A DNA stretch of 54,547 bases from an uncultured Phascolarctobacterium sp. (GCA_905207485.1 CAJLLL010000005.1:1-54547); one strand, 5' to 3'; shown: positions 23,555 through 31,249, counted from the stretch's first letter. Made by a program: numbers and translations. The notes: generated by a model not told the origin, from the letters alone.

Positions 23555-23584
23555 GTGCGGGTAGAGATTGATGAGGTGGTAACG

Positions 23585-23848
23585 ATGTTGAAACAAAAGC
23601 CCGATTTCACGATAGAAGATTTAAGCCTATCGTTAGAATTTTGCAAAAAAGAAGTGGCTAAAGACGGCATGGATTATTTAAGTGATGCCGTTGCTGCGAT
23701 AGAAAAACAAGTGCCGTGCGAGCCGAGTTTTAGGCCGCCTAACTACTATTGCAAGAAATGCGGCTCTTTTGTAATTAACCGTATGCACACGCTTGTTGAA
23801 AAAGCGCCTATATATTGTGCGTGGTGCGGCCAGAGATTGAGGTGGTAA
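23585..23848 (+). CDS. Phage protein with C-terminal zinc ribbon
   Basis: 87 residues from the ATG at 23585 (GAGGTGG upstream). Helical N-terminus (MLKQKPDFTIEDLSLSLEF), then the ribbon YCKKCGSF ... YCAWCGQRLRW. Fourth member of the shared ribbon set. Function unknown. Confidence 0.7.
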   Translation: MLKQKPDFTIEDLSLSLEFCKKEVAKDGMDYLSDAVAAIEKQVPCEPSFRPPNYYCKKCGSFVINRMHTLVEKAPIYCAWCGQRLRW

Positions 23849-23849
23849 C

Positions 23850-23969
23850 GTGAGAGGTTTAGTGGTATTAGCTGTTATCGTTGGCACGCTGGCGCTGGTA
23901 GCGGGTGTTTGCTACGAGTTTGCGGCGTTTTGGACATGGCAGGCTTGCCGCATTTTGTGGGGAGTGTGA
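23850..23969 (+). CDS. Small single-pass membrane protein
   Basis: 39 residues, GTG start, with GAGGTGG 5 bases upstream overlapping the previous stop region. One hydrophobic helix (GLVVLAVIVGTLALVAGV) and a Trp-rich end (FWTWQACRILWGV). The next gene starts 5 bases after its stop. Function unknown. Confidence 0.6.
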   Translation: MRGLVVLAVIVGTLALVAGVCYEFAAFWTWQACRILWGV

Positions 23970-23973
23970 AATA

Positions 23974-24237
23974 ATGGAAAAATTAAAACCTTGCCCGTTT
24001 TGCGGAAATGAGCACATCGAAACAAAGAATGGAATAGGCGTGTATGGGGTAGAAACAACTATGATTTTATGCGTCAAATGCGGAGTTTATGCTGCCTTTT
24101 ATAAAAAAGAGCAAAGAGAGCAAGCTATTAAAACATGGAATACGCGCGTTGCCGAAGCTGCGGCTTATGATAAAGGTTTTGACAAAGGTTGGAGCGAGGC
24201 AGAGAAAATTGGCCGTGGCGAGAGCAGAGAGGCTTAA
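23974..24237 (+). CDS. Lar-like restriction alleviation protein
   Basis: 87 residues from the ATG at 23974. It matches the Lar family pattern: KPCPFCGNEHIE, ILCVKCGVYAAF and AIKTWNTR. Lar of the Rac prophage modulates type I restriction so that unmodified phage DNA survives; here the role is inferred from family. The C-terminal helix (about 60-87) is extra. Confidence 0.82.
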   Translation: MEKLKPCPFCGNEHIETKNGIGVYGVETTMILCVKCGVYAAFYKKEQREQAIKTWNTRVAEAAAYDKGFDKGWSEAEKIGRGESREA

Positions 24238-24243
24238 AAAGTT

Positions 24244-25179
24244 ATGTATATAAAAGGCAAATGGTATTGGTGGGCACCGATACTTGATAAGAAAAATAAA
24301 GCCGAACTCCGTCAAAACTTAAACAGGCCGGGTGGCAAATATTGCGGTAAGTGCAATGCTTACTTCCCTGCTACGTTTGCAATATGTTCAAGGAACGCTT
24401 GTATGTTGTTCGGCAGTCAGCGCCTTGAATTGGTCGAGACGAAAGACGGCAAGTTAGCGGTTTTAAAATGCAAAGACTGCATGAAAGATATAAAAAAAGA
24501 AAAACGGAGGCGTAAAAAAATGAGCTGGACTGGCAAAAGAGTTAATTTAAAAGATTTTACCGGCACAGATACGATTGGCAAGGTAATTAACGAAAAGGAT
24601 ATTGTTACGGGGCAGGGCTTTAATTCCCGTGGCTGTGAGCCGGTTACTATGAAGTTTGTTTATGTCGAGTATTTCGACGAATCGGAATTGTTTTACGAGC
24701 GCGTATGGCTGCCTGATTTTGTAGCTGAAAAGAACATCGTTAAACGCTGCTTTGAGCGCGTAAGCCCGGACAGCACGATTAAGCTGCCGGAGCGCAAAAC
24801 CGACGGAAGCGCTGGTTATGACTTTTTTGCTCCGTGTGATATTGAGGTGCCTGCCAAGAGCTTCAGCTCGCTTATTCAGACCGGCATTAAGGCTTATATG
24901 CCGCAGGACGAATACCTTGCGCTGCATATCCGCAGCAGCTTGGCAATTAAGTACGGATTGATGCTGGCGAATAACACCGGAATAGTCGATAGCGATTTTT
25001 GCGATAATCCTGACAACGGCGGCAATATCGGTGTGAAGTTCTATAACGCCAGCACCAACACTTACACGATTAAGGCCGGGGAACGCATTATGCAGGGCAT
25101 TTTTACCAAATATGGTGTTGTAGACGGCGATAGCGTAGTTGCTAAACGCGAAGGCGGTTTTGGCAGTACAGGGGCATAA
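24244..25179 (+). CDS. dut: dUTPase with N-terminal Cys-rich extension
   Basis: 311-codon frame. The C-terminal ~150 residues are a trimeric dUTP diphosphatase: AGYDFFAP (motif 1), HIRSSLAIKYG (2), GIVDSDFCDN (3), AGERIMQGIF (4) and REGGFGSTG (5), covering the active site and the C-terminal P-loop-like arm. It hydrolyses dUTP to dUMP. The first 92 residues carry CGKCNAYFP, ICSRNAC and CKDCMKD, a zinc-ribbon-like part. An in-frame ATG at 24520 has GGAGG 10 bases upstream, so a shorter enzyme (219 residues) could be made as well or instead. RBS evidence for 24244 itself is weak. Confidence 0.88.
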   Translation: MYIKGKWYWWAPILDKKNKAELRQNLNRPGGKYCGKCNAYFPATFAICSRNACMLFGSQRLELVETKDGKLAVLKCKDCMKDIKKEKRRRKKMSWTGKRVNLKDFTGTDTIGKVINEKDIVTGQGFNSRGCEPVTMKFVYVEYFDESELFYERVWLPDFVAEKNIVKRCFERVSPDSTIKLPERKTDGSAGYDFFAPCDIEVPAKSFSSLIQTGIKAYMPQDEYLALHIRSSLAIKYGLMLANNTGIVDSDFCDNPDNGGNIGVKFYNASTNTYTIKAGERIMQGIFTKYGVVDGDSVVAKREGGFGSTGA

Positions 25180-25181
25180 TT

Positions 25182-25355
25182 ATGGCTTTAAAGAGAAGTG
25201 AAGCGCGGCTCTGGCTGCTTAGAAGGTCGTTGTTGCCGGGATACGAATACGATGCCAGTAAAAAGCGGGTGCTGATGCGTGGCAGGGCGCTGCTGATAGT
25301 AAAGTGGCGAATATATAGATTATTAAGAGAGAGGTATAAGCAATATGGGTATTAA
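25182..25355 (+). CDS. Small basic phage protein
   Basis: 57 residues, ATG 2 bases after the dUTPase stop. Very basic (LWLLRRSLLPGYEYDASKKR, then RIYRLLRERYKQYGY), possibly nucleic-acid or membrane binding. Its stop overlaps the start of the next gene by 11 bases, which supports coupled translation. Confidence 0.55.
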   Translation: MALKRSEARLWLLRRSLLPGYEYDASKKRVLMRGRALLIVKWRIYRLLRERYKQYGY

Positions 25356-25764
25356 TGATTGCGAATGGAACAGTAGCGGCTACCCGGAAAAGCGGTATAT
25401 GGACGGCATTTTTATTCGAGTTAAGCGTGATGGCAAATATGTCAATGTATGTCTGTCCGATGCAACAAATTTTGAACAGAAAGAATGGCTTGAAGGGTTG
25501 TCTGCAAAAGTCCTGCTGGAAGTAAACATTCACATAGCAGAGCAAATTATGAGAGTTTCTGAACTGCTCTGTGGAGCAACAAAAGTCGAAGGTGATAATT
25601 TGATGCTTTTGCGTATACAAACACGCCATTTAATAGTTGCTTTGAAGGAGTTGGCTTCAAGCCTTGGTGTGGTTTACAAAGACGGCAGATTAATGATACA
25701 AACACGTTTGCCTGTTGATGGCGGTGATGCAAATGACGATGCAATGTCCGAAGTGCGGCAGTGA
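25345..25764 (+). CDS. Hypothetical phage protein
   Basis: 139 residues, RBS GAGAGAGG before the ATG. The N-terminus is beta-rich (RYMDGIFIRVKRDGKYVNV), the rest helical. No family recognised. Confidence 0.68.
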   Translation: MGINDCEWNSSGYPEKRYMDGIFIRVKRDGKYVNVCLSDATNFEQKEWLEGLSAKVLLEVNIHIAEQIMRVSELLCGATKVEGDNLMLLRIQTRHLIVALKELASSLGVVYKDGRLMIQTRLPVDGGDANDDAMSEVRQ

Positions 25765-26101
25765 AAATAACTTGGTAATTAATACTGTGACAAGGCGAGA
25801 ACAGTGTGCTGATGATACTGTGGTGGTACGAACACGCGAGTGCAATGATTGCCAGTGCCGTTGGTATACAGTGGAGGAGTTTTACAGGGAAGTAAATTCG
25901 GCGTGGAGTAAAGCGCGTAGACCCGGATTTAAGGCCGAAAGCAATGCTAAAGCGCGTAACAAGCTACAAAACTGTTTAGGAAGCCAAAAGAAATCAAAAA
26001 TGGGAGGTGGAAGGGACTGTGTTGTTCGCAGGAACAAAGAAATTTTGTCTAACAGTTGCAGGCAAGGCCAAGGGGCAGAAAAGACCTCGGTTCAGCTTTA
26101 A
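25733..26101 (+). CDS. NrdR-like zinc-ribbon protein
   Basis: About 122 residues; starts possible at 25727, 25733 or 25739. The N-terminus reads MQCPKCGSENN ... RTRECNDCQCRWYTVEEF, close to the zinc ribbon of NrdR repressors (CPxC, R-R-RECxxC, F/WTxE). The ATP-cone domain of NrdR is absent and a basic tail replaces it. The last 80 bases overlap the RusA gene in another frame. Probably DNA binding; function unknown. Confidence 0.65.
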   Translation: MTMQCPKCGSENNLVINTVTRREQCADDTVVVRTRECNDCQCRWYTVEEFYREVNSAWSKARRPGFKAESNAKARNKLQNCLGSQKKSKMGGGRDCVVRRNKEILSNSCRQGQGAEKTSVQL

Positions 26102-26522
26102 AACCGGCAGAGCTTATGAACCAAAAGACAGTGCCGAAGCAAAAGAAACCATAAGAACCTTGGTTATACATGCCGTGCAGAGTCAGCAATGGTCGATTGC
26201 GCATCCCGATATGCCGGTAGAAGTTGTTGTTAGGTCATATAGGGAAATTCCAAGCAGCAAGCCGGTTTGGTTTAAGAAGGCTGCGGCGATGGGGCTTGTT
26301 GTGCCTTTGACCAAACCGGACTGCGATAATGTTACAAAAATGGTGTTGGATGCTATGAGTGGCGTGGTATACCACGATGATAAGCAGGTTTTTAAACAAA
26401 GTTATGAGGCTTTTTACAGTGAAACTCCGCGTACAGAAATAGAGGTTATAGGTTATTTTGTGAACTTGGGCGAGGTTAAGGAAAAGGCAGGGGTTATAAA
26501 ACCTGCAAAAAAGAAGCGTTAA
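26019..26522 (+). CDS. rusA: RusA-family Holliday junction resolvase
   Basis: 167 residues from GTG 26019 (GGGAGGTGG upstream); a GTG at 26007 is also possible. Typical RusA pattern: KGQKRPRFSFKTGRAY, then KPDCDNVTKMVLDAMSGVV and HDDKQV carrying the three catalytic aspartates, then SYEAFYSETPRTEIEV. It cleaves recombination and packaging intermediates. The C-terminus is basic (PAKKKR). Confidence 0.9.
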   Translation: MLFAGTKKFCLTVAGKAKGQKRPRFSFKTGRAYEPKDSAEAKETIRTLVIHAVQSQQWSIAHPDMPVEVVVRSYREIPSSKPVWFKKAAAMGLVVPLTKPDCDNVTKMVLDAMSGVVYHDDKQVFKQSYEAFYSETPRTEIEVIGYFVNLGEVKEKAGVIKPAKKKR

Positions 26523-26693
26523 GCTATTGGTTACGCATTTGAGGCAATGAAAGCAGCTACTGGCGTTGATATGCGCGAAATTGTAGCAGCTAACAATATT
26601 GATGCAAAAACTAACCGCAATATTAATGTTTCCGGTGGGCTTGATGCCGGGAACTCCGCTTTTGCGCAAGAAGTTATTGAAACTGATAAATAA
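26523..26693 (+). pseudogene. In-frame fragment downstream of RusA
   Basis: After the RusA TAA the same frame stays open: AIGYAFEAMKAATGVDMREI continuing to EVIETDK and a stop at 26691-26693. An ATG at 26547 gives 48 residues but its GAGG is only 3 bases away. It reads like the C-terminus of a larger protein whose N-terminus has been lost, or a separate small gene. I cannot name the family with confidence. Confidence 0.4.
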
Positions 26694-26735
26694 TTGCAAT
26701 TTGGCATTTTGACACTTTGTTAAAAAGGTGCCGAA

Positions 26736-27323
26736 ATGCTTAAATCTGGGGGAACAATTATGAGAGAATTACCGTATATGAGTTCGTTGGCTCTGTTAGA
26801 ATTTTTAAAGGTTGGTATTTTGGCAGGCGAACTGGATGTGATTGCAGCCAACACTAAAAAAACAGCTAAAACGCCAAAAGAGAAGCGCTGGGCAAAAGAT
26901 ATGAGGATGTCTGCAACACTTTTGCAAAAAATTACTGATGAACGTGTTGCTGTGCTTGATAAAGACCAGCTTGAAAGTGTAGCAAGGCGCAACCAACACA
27001 GCAAGATGGTAATGGAAACATCACATAACTTGCGTGTTGGCAAAGGTAGGATTGATGAGCGCATCACAGTTGATTATGATGATTTGGCTTTAATTGCAGA
27101 ACTGGCATTAATGTGCTGCAATTCTTGCCCACAAGGGAAATATGTTAAGGACTGTGAGTACCGTAAGATGTTTCATCGTTTAGGCATTCCGGTGGGCCGG
27201 GAGAGTGTATGTGAGGGGGAATGTGAGTTTATGACGAGCAACAAGCCTAAAATTCTGCTACCGCAGGGAAACACAGACCCGGTTGCACATGAACTATTTA
27301 AAGACGAAAGGGAGTTGCTGTAA
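26736..27323 (+). CDS. Hypothetical phage protein with Cys-rich middle
   Basis: 195 residues from ATG 26736 (AAGGTG 5 bases upstream) or 187 from ATG 26760. The N-terminal half is helical (ATLLQKITDERVAVLDKDQ). Residues 125-165 contain CCNSCPQGKYVKDCEYRKMF and CEGECEFM. This arrangement recurs in Bacillota phages near ssb, but the function is unknown to me. Confidence 0.7.
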   Translation: MLKSGGTIMRELPYMSSLALLEFLKVGILAGELDVIAANTKKTAKTPKEKRWAKDMRMSATLLQKITDERVAVLDKDQLESVARRNQHSKMVMETSHNLRVGKGRIDERITVDYDDLALIAELALMCCNSCPQGKYVKDCEYRKMFHRLGIPVGRESVCEGECEFMTSNKPKILLPQGNTDPVAHELFKDERELL

Positions 27324-27451
27324 TGGACGATAAGTTGATGGCGATGACGCTAATAATTCTTTGTCAGCTTCTTCTGCTTGTTTTCAAAAATATGGATTGG
27401 ACGAATACAGTTGTTATAGTGCTGCTTGCAGTTATTAACCATTTGATTTAA
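27323..27451 (+). CDS. Small membrane protein, two helices
   Basis: 42 residues; its ATG overlaps the previous stop (TAATG). Two hydrophobic segments (MTLIILCQLLLLVF and TVVIVLLAVINHLI). GGGAG 8 bases upstream. Function unknown. Confidence 0.6.
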   Translation: MDDKLMAMTLIILCQLLLLVFKNMDWTNTVVIVLLAVINHLI

Positions 27452-27464
27452 GGGGGTCATAAAA

Positions 27465-27860
27465 ATGAATGAACCTATTATAAGTCCGTGGTTATTTTAC
27501 TTGATGGAAATTGCTAACAACATCAGGGTTGTTTCGTTTGCGACAGTTGCTTTGGTTGCTATATTATTTGCCTTTTTCCCATTTGCCTTTTTCCCATTGT
27601 TTTTTGACTGGAAATGGCAGGAGGCATTGCCGGCACTTAAAAAAGGAGCCTTTGTGCTTGGCGTTGCTGGTATGTTATTAATGTTTGTACCGAGCAGCAA
27701 TACCATTATTAAAATGGCTATTGCCAGTTATGTAACGCCTCAAAATGTTGAGTATATAGCTAACACAACCGGCAAGGCAATAGACGGCGGCATAGATTAT
27801 GTAGTTGACAAAATCATTGAAGCTGCTGATAAGTGGGAACAACGTAAAACAAATGATTAA
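27465..27860 (+). CDS. Membrane protein with two transmembrane helices
   Basis: 131 residues, RBS AAGGGGG. Helices near residues 22-48 (VVSFATVALVAILFAFFPFA) and 60-78 (GAFVLGVAGMLLMFV), then an amphipathic tail with GKAIDGGIDYVVDKIIEAAD. The encoded FFPFAFFP comes from a tandem repeat in the DNA (27570-27597). Function unknown; position is in the early operon, not near lysis genes. Confidence 0.7.
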   Translation: MNEPIISPWLFYLMEIANNIRVVSFATVALVAILFAFFPFAFFPLFFDWKWQEALPALKKGAFVLGVAGMLLMFVPSSNTIIKMAIASYVTPQNVEYIANTTGKAIDGGIDYVVDKIIEAADKWEQRKTND

Positions 27861-27900
27861 GATAACATTGAAAATATTTAATTTAATGAGGTGAGAACAA

Positions 27901-28404
27901 ATGAGTAAACATGCAGAATTTAAAGTGGGCGATAAGGTTTGCCACAAAAAACAGGGATTGGGTGTTGGCACTGTTAAAATGGTGTTGCGCGACCACAGTT
28001 ACACGGTTGATTTTGGCAAGAAAGGAGTTTTTAAGCTACATGATGATGCGTTGGAACCTGCCGGGCGTTGTGGTGTGCTTGGCGTACCGTTTGGGGTGCC
28101 AACGGAAATGATGCTTGGCCAGACTAATGCTGAATTGCGTGCTGAGCCGTCCAAAATCAATGATAATGTAAACCATCCACGGCACTATTGTGAAAACGGC
28201 GAGAATGAGTGCATTGAAATTATGCGATGGCTGTTTGGGGATGAAGCTGTAAAAGCATATTGCCGTTGTGTGATTTTTAAATATCGTTTTAGGCAAAACC
28301 TCAAAAACGGCAAAGAAGATATTGACAAATCGGTGTGGTACGAAAATTATTTGCGAAATATGCTTAATGCTGAGAGCTTATTTAATAGGGAGGCAAGCAA
28401 ATGA
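27901..28404 (+). CDS. DUF3310-family phage protein with N-terminal beta domain
   Basis: 167 residues, RBS GAGGTGAG. The C-terminal part (VNHPRHYCENGENECIEIMR ... AYCRCVIFKYRFRQNLKNG) is a clear DUF3310 domain, frequent in phages and sometimes described as nucleotide-kinase-like without proof. The first 55 residues (FKVGDKVCHKKQGLGVGTVK ... VDFGKKGVFKLHDDAL) look like a small SH3/KOW-like barrel. It overlaps the ssb start by 4 bases. Confidence 0.8.
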   Translation: MSKHAEFKVGDKVCHKKQGLGVGTVKMVLRDHSYTVDFGKKGVFKLHDDALEPAGRCGVLGVPFGVPTEMMLGQTNAELRAEPSKINDNVNHPRHYCENGENECIEIMRWLFGDEAVKAYCRCVIFKYRFRQNLKNGKEDIDKSVWYENYLRNMLNAESLFNREASK

Positions 28405-28781
28405 ACCATATTAATATTACAGGAAGATTAACCAGAGATTGTGATGTGCGTTATACAGCAAGTGGCAAGGTTGTGGCATCATTCACTGTTGCTGTACAAC
28501 GTCCATTTAACCGTGATATTACAGATTTTTTAGACGTAGTGGCATGGGGTAAAACGGCTGAGGTTTGCGGCAATAATTTAAGCAAGGGGCGTAGAGTGTT
28601 GGTGGAAGGTGTTGCCACCATTAACAGCTACACTGATAAAAACGGACAGAAACGCAATCGTTTTGAAATTAATGCTCAAAATGTTGAATTTTTAGATTAT
28701 AAAAACAACGGTGGAAATAATGATAGCAGTGGAGCTAATTTTGAAAGTTTCGGCGGCACGCAGGAAGAAATTGACTTTTAA
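28401..28781 (+). CDS. ssb: Single-stranded DNA-binding protein
   Basis: 126 residues. OB fold with the usual start (MNHINITGRLTRDCDVRYTA), FTVAVQRPFN, DFLDVVAWGKTAEVC, GRRVLVEG and RNRFEINAQNVEFLD. A short Gly/Asn linker leads to an acidic end with DF, EEIDF, the tail that recruits partner proteins. It coats single strands in phage replication and recombination. Confidence 0.95.
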   Translation: MNHINITGRLTRDCDVRYTASGKVVASFTVAVQRPFNRDITDFLDVVAWGKTAEVCGNNLSKGRRVLVEGVATINSYTDKNGQKRNRFEINAQNVEFLDYKNNGGNNDSSGANFESFGGTQEEIDF

Positions 28782-28801
28782 AGGTAAAGGTGAATTATTG
28801 T

Positions 28802-29263
28802 ATGCCGTACAGGTTTTTAAGTGAAAAACAGTTATCGTTTTCGGTCAGTGGCAGGCCGTTGTGTCAAGGAAACCCAAACGGCAGCGCTATTGGCACTGGG
28901 GCGGATGCTTATGCCGCCTTGGTGCGCATGGCGTGCAAGTATGCAATGGCTGCACAAAATTGGGAATGTACTGCTGAACCGTTATATTTGGTTGTAACGG
29001 TGTGTTTGGGACCGGGTAAAGTGCAAATTAAGCATTTACAAAGAAGTATGCTTAAAGGCGAAATTTTGGCGGCACGCAGACCAGATGTTACAAGACTGTC
29101 AAAAGTAATTATTAAGGCTTTGAAAGGTTTGGCTTTTGAGAAAGAAACGCAAATTGTTGGCTTGTTGGTAGTAAAACAGTACGCCAAAGAGCAAAAGGTT
29201 GGAATTTTGCTTGGCGCACCGAAAAATTACCGGGAGCTGACCTATGACTTACGAAACGCATAA
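28802..29263 (+). CDS. RusA-like protein with degenerate active site
   Basis: 153 residues from the ATG at 28802 (AAAGGTG 9 bases upstream). The N-terminus LSFSVSGRPLCQGNPNG matches the RusA start. The central RRPDVTRLSKVIIKALKGLAF aligns with the KPDCDNVTKMVLDAMSGVV of the true RusA 2.7 kb upstream, but the second aspartate (DN) is TR and the third (HDDKQV) is EKETQI. It keeps the fold but probably not the nuclease activity; a structural or regulatory role is possible. Confidence 0.65.
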   Translation: MPYRFLSEKQLSFSVSGRPLCQGNPNGSAIGTGADAYAALVRMACKYAMAAQNWECTAEPLYLVVTVCLGPGKVQIKHLQRSMLKGEILAARRPDVTRLSKVIIKALKGLAFEKETQIVGLLVVKQYAKEQKVGILLGAPKNYRELTYDLRNA

Positions 29264-29780
29264 AGAACGTGACCGCCGTAATTGGAGGCGAAGAAGCCCA
29301 GAAAGCCGCGAGGTCGGCTTTGGTCTTGTCGAAAAAATGTTTTGGTTGCACAAAAAAATAAAGCGTGCCGTAGATGATGCACGCTTGGAAATTGGCTTTT
29401 ATAATTCGGGCGGTAAAACTGGCGGAGCGCCAACAAATCATAGCTTTGTTTCTGACCCAACGGCAACATTGGCATTGCGCAGAGGGGCTCCTGTAAAACA
29501 AATTGTTTTAGACGAAGGAAAACCTACCGAAGAAACGATTAAACGCCCGGAAGACTGGCTGTTTGTAGTGGAGCAAACATATAGGCATTTTAAGGATTTT
29601 AGCGATGACTGCGGCGATGTAACATATTTTGTGCTTATGGATAGGTTCAAGAACGAACCGTGGCCTACTACATGCGCAAGATTAGGTATAACTAAAGATA
29701 AATATTATAGCGCTCGTGATATTGGAATTAGATATGCGAGGGAGTGCGCTATACAACTGGGCTTACTTAAAGTATTTTGA
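29244..29780 (+). CDS. ArpU/sigma-like late transcription regulator
   Basis: 178 residues. The last gene of the rightward early operon, where ArpU/RinA-type activators of late genes usually lie. The C-terminal ~55 residues (VLMDRFKNEPWPTTCARLGI TKDKYY, RYARECAIQLGLL) look like a sigma region 4-type helix-turn-helix. The N-terminus is basic. It is a good candidate for the activator of the packaging and structural genes at 37.6 kb. Overlaps the upstream gene by 20 bases. Confidence 0.68.
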   Translation: MTYETHKERDRRNWRRRSPESREVGFGLVEKMFWLHKKIKRAVDDARLEIGFYNSGGKTGGAPTNHSFVSDPTATLALRRGAPVKQIVLDEGKPTEETIKRPEDWLFVVEQTYRHFKDFSDDCGDVTYFVLMDRFKNEPWPTTCARLGITKDKYYSARDIGIRYARECAIQLGLLKVF

Positions 29781-29790
29781 ATTACAAACA

Positions 29791-29827
29791 AAAAAGAGCA
29801 AGCGTTTTTTTACGCCTGCTCTTTTTT
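29791..29827 (+). terminator. Strong bidirectional terminator between converging operons
   Basis: AAAAAAGAGCAAGCG pairs with CGCCTGCTCTTTTTT around a T-rich loop, with A and T runs on either side. It lies 11 bases after the end of the rightward early operon and 64 bases from the end of the leftward block, so it can stop both. Confidence 0.9.
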
Positions 29828-29890
29828 GTTTGGCAAACTTTGAAAGGTGTTGACAAAGTTTTAAACAAATTATCGGTTGTTTGGCAATTA

Positions 29891-30166
29891 TTATTGTACA
29901 TTACTTTGTCTTTTTTGCAAGTATGGTTTTGTGGGGTCGAGTTCTAATATTTCACGAATTGATTTGCACCGCAGGCACTCTGCAACACGCAATACTGCAT
30001 AGGCTTCGGCACGGTTGATTTTTTCTGGATATTGTTCCCATGACTCGATTTTTCGCCAGTCTACACCGGTTTTTTCTCCAAGTTCTTTGCGAGTTAAATT
30101 GCGTGCACGTCTGCGCCGTTCTAAATTTGATTGCATTTCTTCGGGTTTATTTTTAGCGTTTGTCAT
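29891..30166 (-). CDS. XRE-family helix-turn-helix regulator
   Basis: 91 residues from the ATG at 30166 (TGATATG overlaps the previous stop). The helix-turn-helix (ARNLTRKELGEKTGVDWRKI ESWEQ) spans about residues 22-46. It is the last gene of the leftward block and may control that block or the lysogeny switch. Confidence 0.8.
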   Translation of the reverse strand: MTNAKNKPEEMQSNLERRRRARNLTRKELGEKTGVDWRKIESWEQYPEKINRAEAYAVLRVAECLRCKSIREILELDPTKPYLQKRQSNVQ

Positions 30167-30167
30167 A

Positions 30168-30737
30168 TCAGAAACCTGCCTTTTTGAGATGTTTTTTGCT
30201 GAATTTTTTAATTTCACGTCCGCTTGTGTAGCGGTAGAAGTTTATCAATTCGTTGCAGGCTACAAGCGTGTCATACGGTGGAAACAAACGATTAAAGGCG
30301 ATAAGTCTATCGTTGAGGTCATAAGCCGCAAAACCGTAAATTTTAGGTTCCATACTTTCGTTGATTTCGGTATAGCCAATACGCTCGGCTACTTCTTTTA
30401 CAAAAGCATCTATCATTTTATCTACTTCTATGCTTGCGCTTGTATCATACATCTTAGCAAGAGAGATAAAAGTGGCGGCTTCTTCCTTGGAAATGTAAAG
30501 GTAAAGCGCCTTGTGTGTTGCGGCGAGCCCACCGTCTTCGAGGTAGTGTTTGCGTTCGATTTCCTGCCGTTGGCGCACGCAAAGAATAAATTGTAGCTTT
30601 GTTTCCATATCGCTTAACAGGGTAACTCCAATCAGCCAGCCTTGTGGGTTGATGTAGGGCGGTGTTATTTCATGTTCCACCAAGCCGTCGGGGATATAGG
30701 TTGGAGTTGCAAATTCATAGTTGATTTTTCTTTTCAT
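30168..30737 (-). CDS. Hypothetical phage protein
   Basis: 189 residues. Alternating strand/helix character (GWLIGVTLLSDMETKLQFIL, then EEAATFISLAKMYDTSASIE). No family recognised. It has its own promoter (30794-30823) and a leader hairpin right before the start; no Shine-Dalgarno sequence is obvious, the start being ATG in GCAATGAAAAG. Confidence 0.68.
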   Translation of the reverse strand: MKRKINYEFATPTYIPDGLVEHEITPPYINPQGWLIGVTLLSDMETKLQFILCVRQRQEIERKHYLEDGGLAATHKALYLYISKEEAATFISLAKMYDTSASIEVDKMIDAFVKEVAERIGYTEINESMEPKIYGFAAYDLNDRLIAFNRLFPPYDTLVACNELINFYRYTSGREIKKFSKKHLKKAGF

Positions 30738-30752
30738 TGCATATATACCAAT

Positions 30753-30778
30753 GCGCCCATTCCCTGCGGGGTGGGCGC
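30753..30778 (-). promoter_or_regulatory. Leader hairpin before the start codon
   Basis: GCGCCCA pairs with TGGGCGC around CCCCGCAGGGAA, 15 bases before the ATG at 30737, inside a leader of about 50 bases. As the leader lacks a clear ribosome site, the hairpin may position or block ribosomes. Confidence 0.5.
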
Positions 30779-30793
30779 TTTCCTTTCGTTTAG

Positions 30794-30823
30794 ATTGTAA
30801 TACATTTTTAATCGTATTGTCAA
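30794..30823 (-). promoter_or_regulatory. Leftward promoter
   Basis: On the minus strand TTGACA (30823-30818), 18 bases, TACAAT (30799-30794). The -35 overlaps the TGA stop of the upstream gene. The -10 region GTATTACAATCT resembles that of the block's first promoter near 36835 (GTATTACAATAT). Confidence 0.72.
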
Positions 30824-31236
30824 ACCGGGGTTTCAGGCGGAAAAAGAAACAGTAGTTCGCCGATGCGTTTAGTGCGCAGGCGTGTACTAATTCCTGTTAG
30901 TTTAAAGTATGTATATATCAATTCAGCAAGTGGCTTGTTGACTACATACAATGCAGGACCGCGAGAGTCGTAACAATTTACTTTTAAGCCTTGGTCTGCC
31001 GGAAGAAGTGCAAAAGCGTTTTGTTCTTCGTTATAAAGCGGAACGACGTATTCGCTTTTAAACAAATCTTTAAATCCACCCCAAATCACAAGTTGGTATA
31101 TTGATTTTTTGGGGTTAAATTTGATGCCTGCGCCAAAAGTTTCGCTAAAACGGTATTTTGTTCTGCCGTCTTTTAAATTTAACAAATTAAAACCTTTGAG
31201 ATATGCGGCATATTTGTCCGCTGTTGTATTTGGCAA
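30820..31236 (-). CDS. Hypothetical phage protein
   Basis: 138 residues, RBS AAGGAGG. Beta-rich middle with SIYQLVIWGGFKDLF and YVVPLYNEEQNAFALLPADQ. Basic C-terminal part followed by LLFLFPPETPV. No family recognised. 13 bases after the gene at 31250. Confidence 0.65.
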   Translation of the reverse strand: MPNTTADKYAAYLKGFNLLNLKDGRTKYRFSETFGAGIKFNPKKSIYQLVIWGGFKDLFKSEYVVPLYNEEQNAFALLPADQGLKVNCYDSRGPALYVVNKPLAELIYTYFKLTGISTRLRTKRIGELLFLFPPETPV

Positions 31237-31249
31237 TTTTGATACCTCC

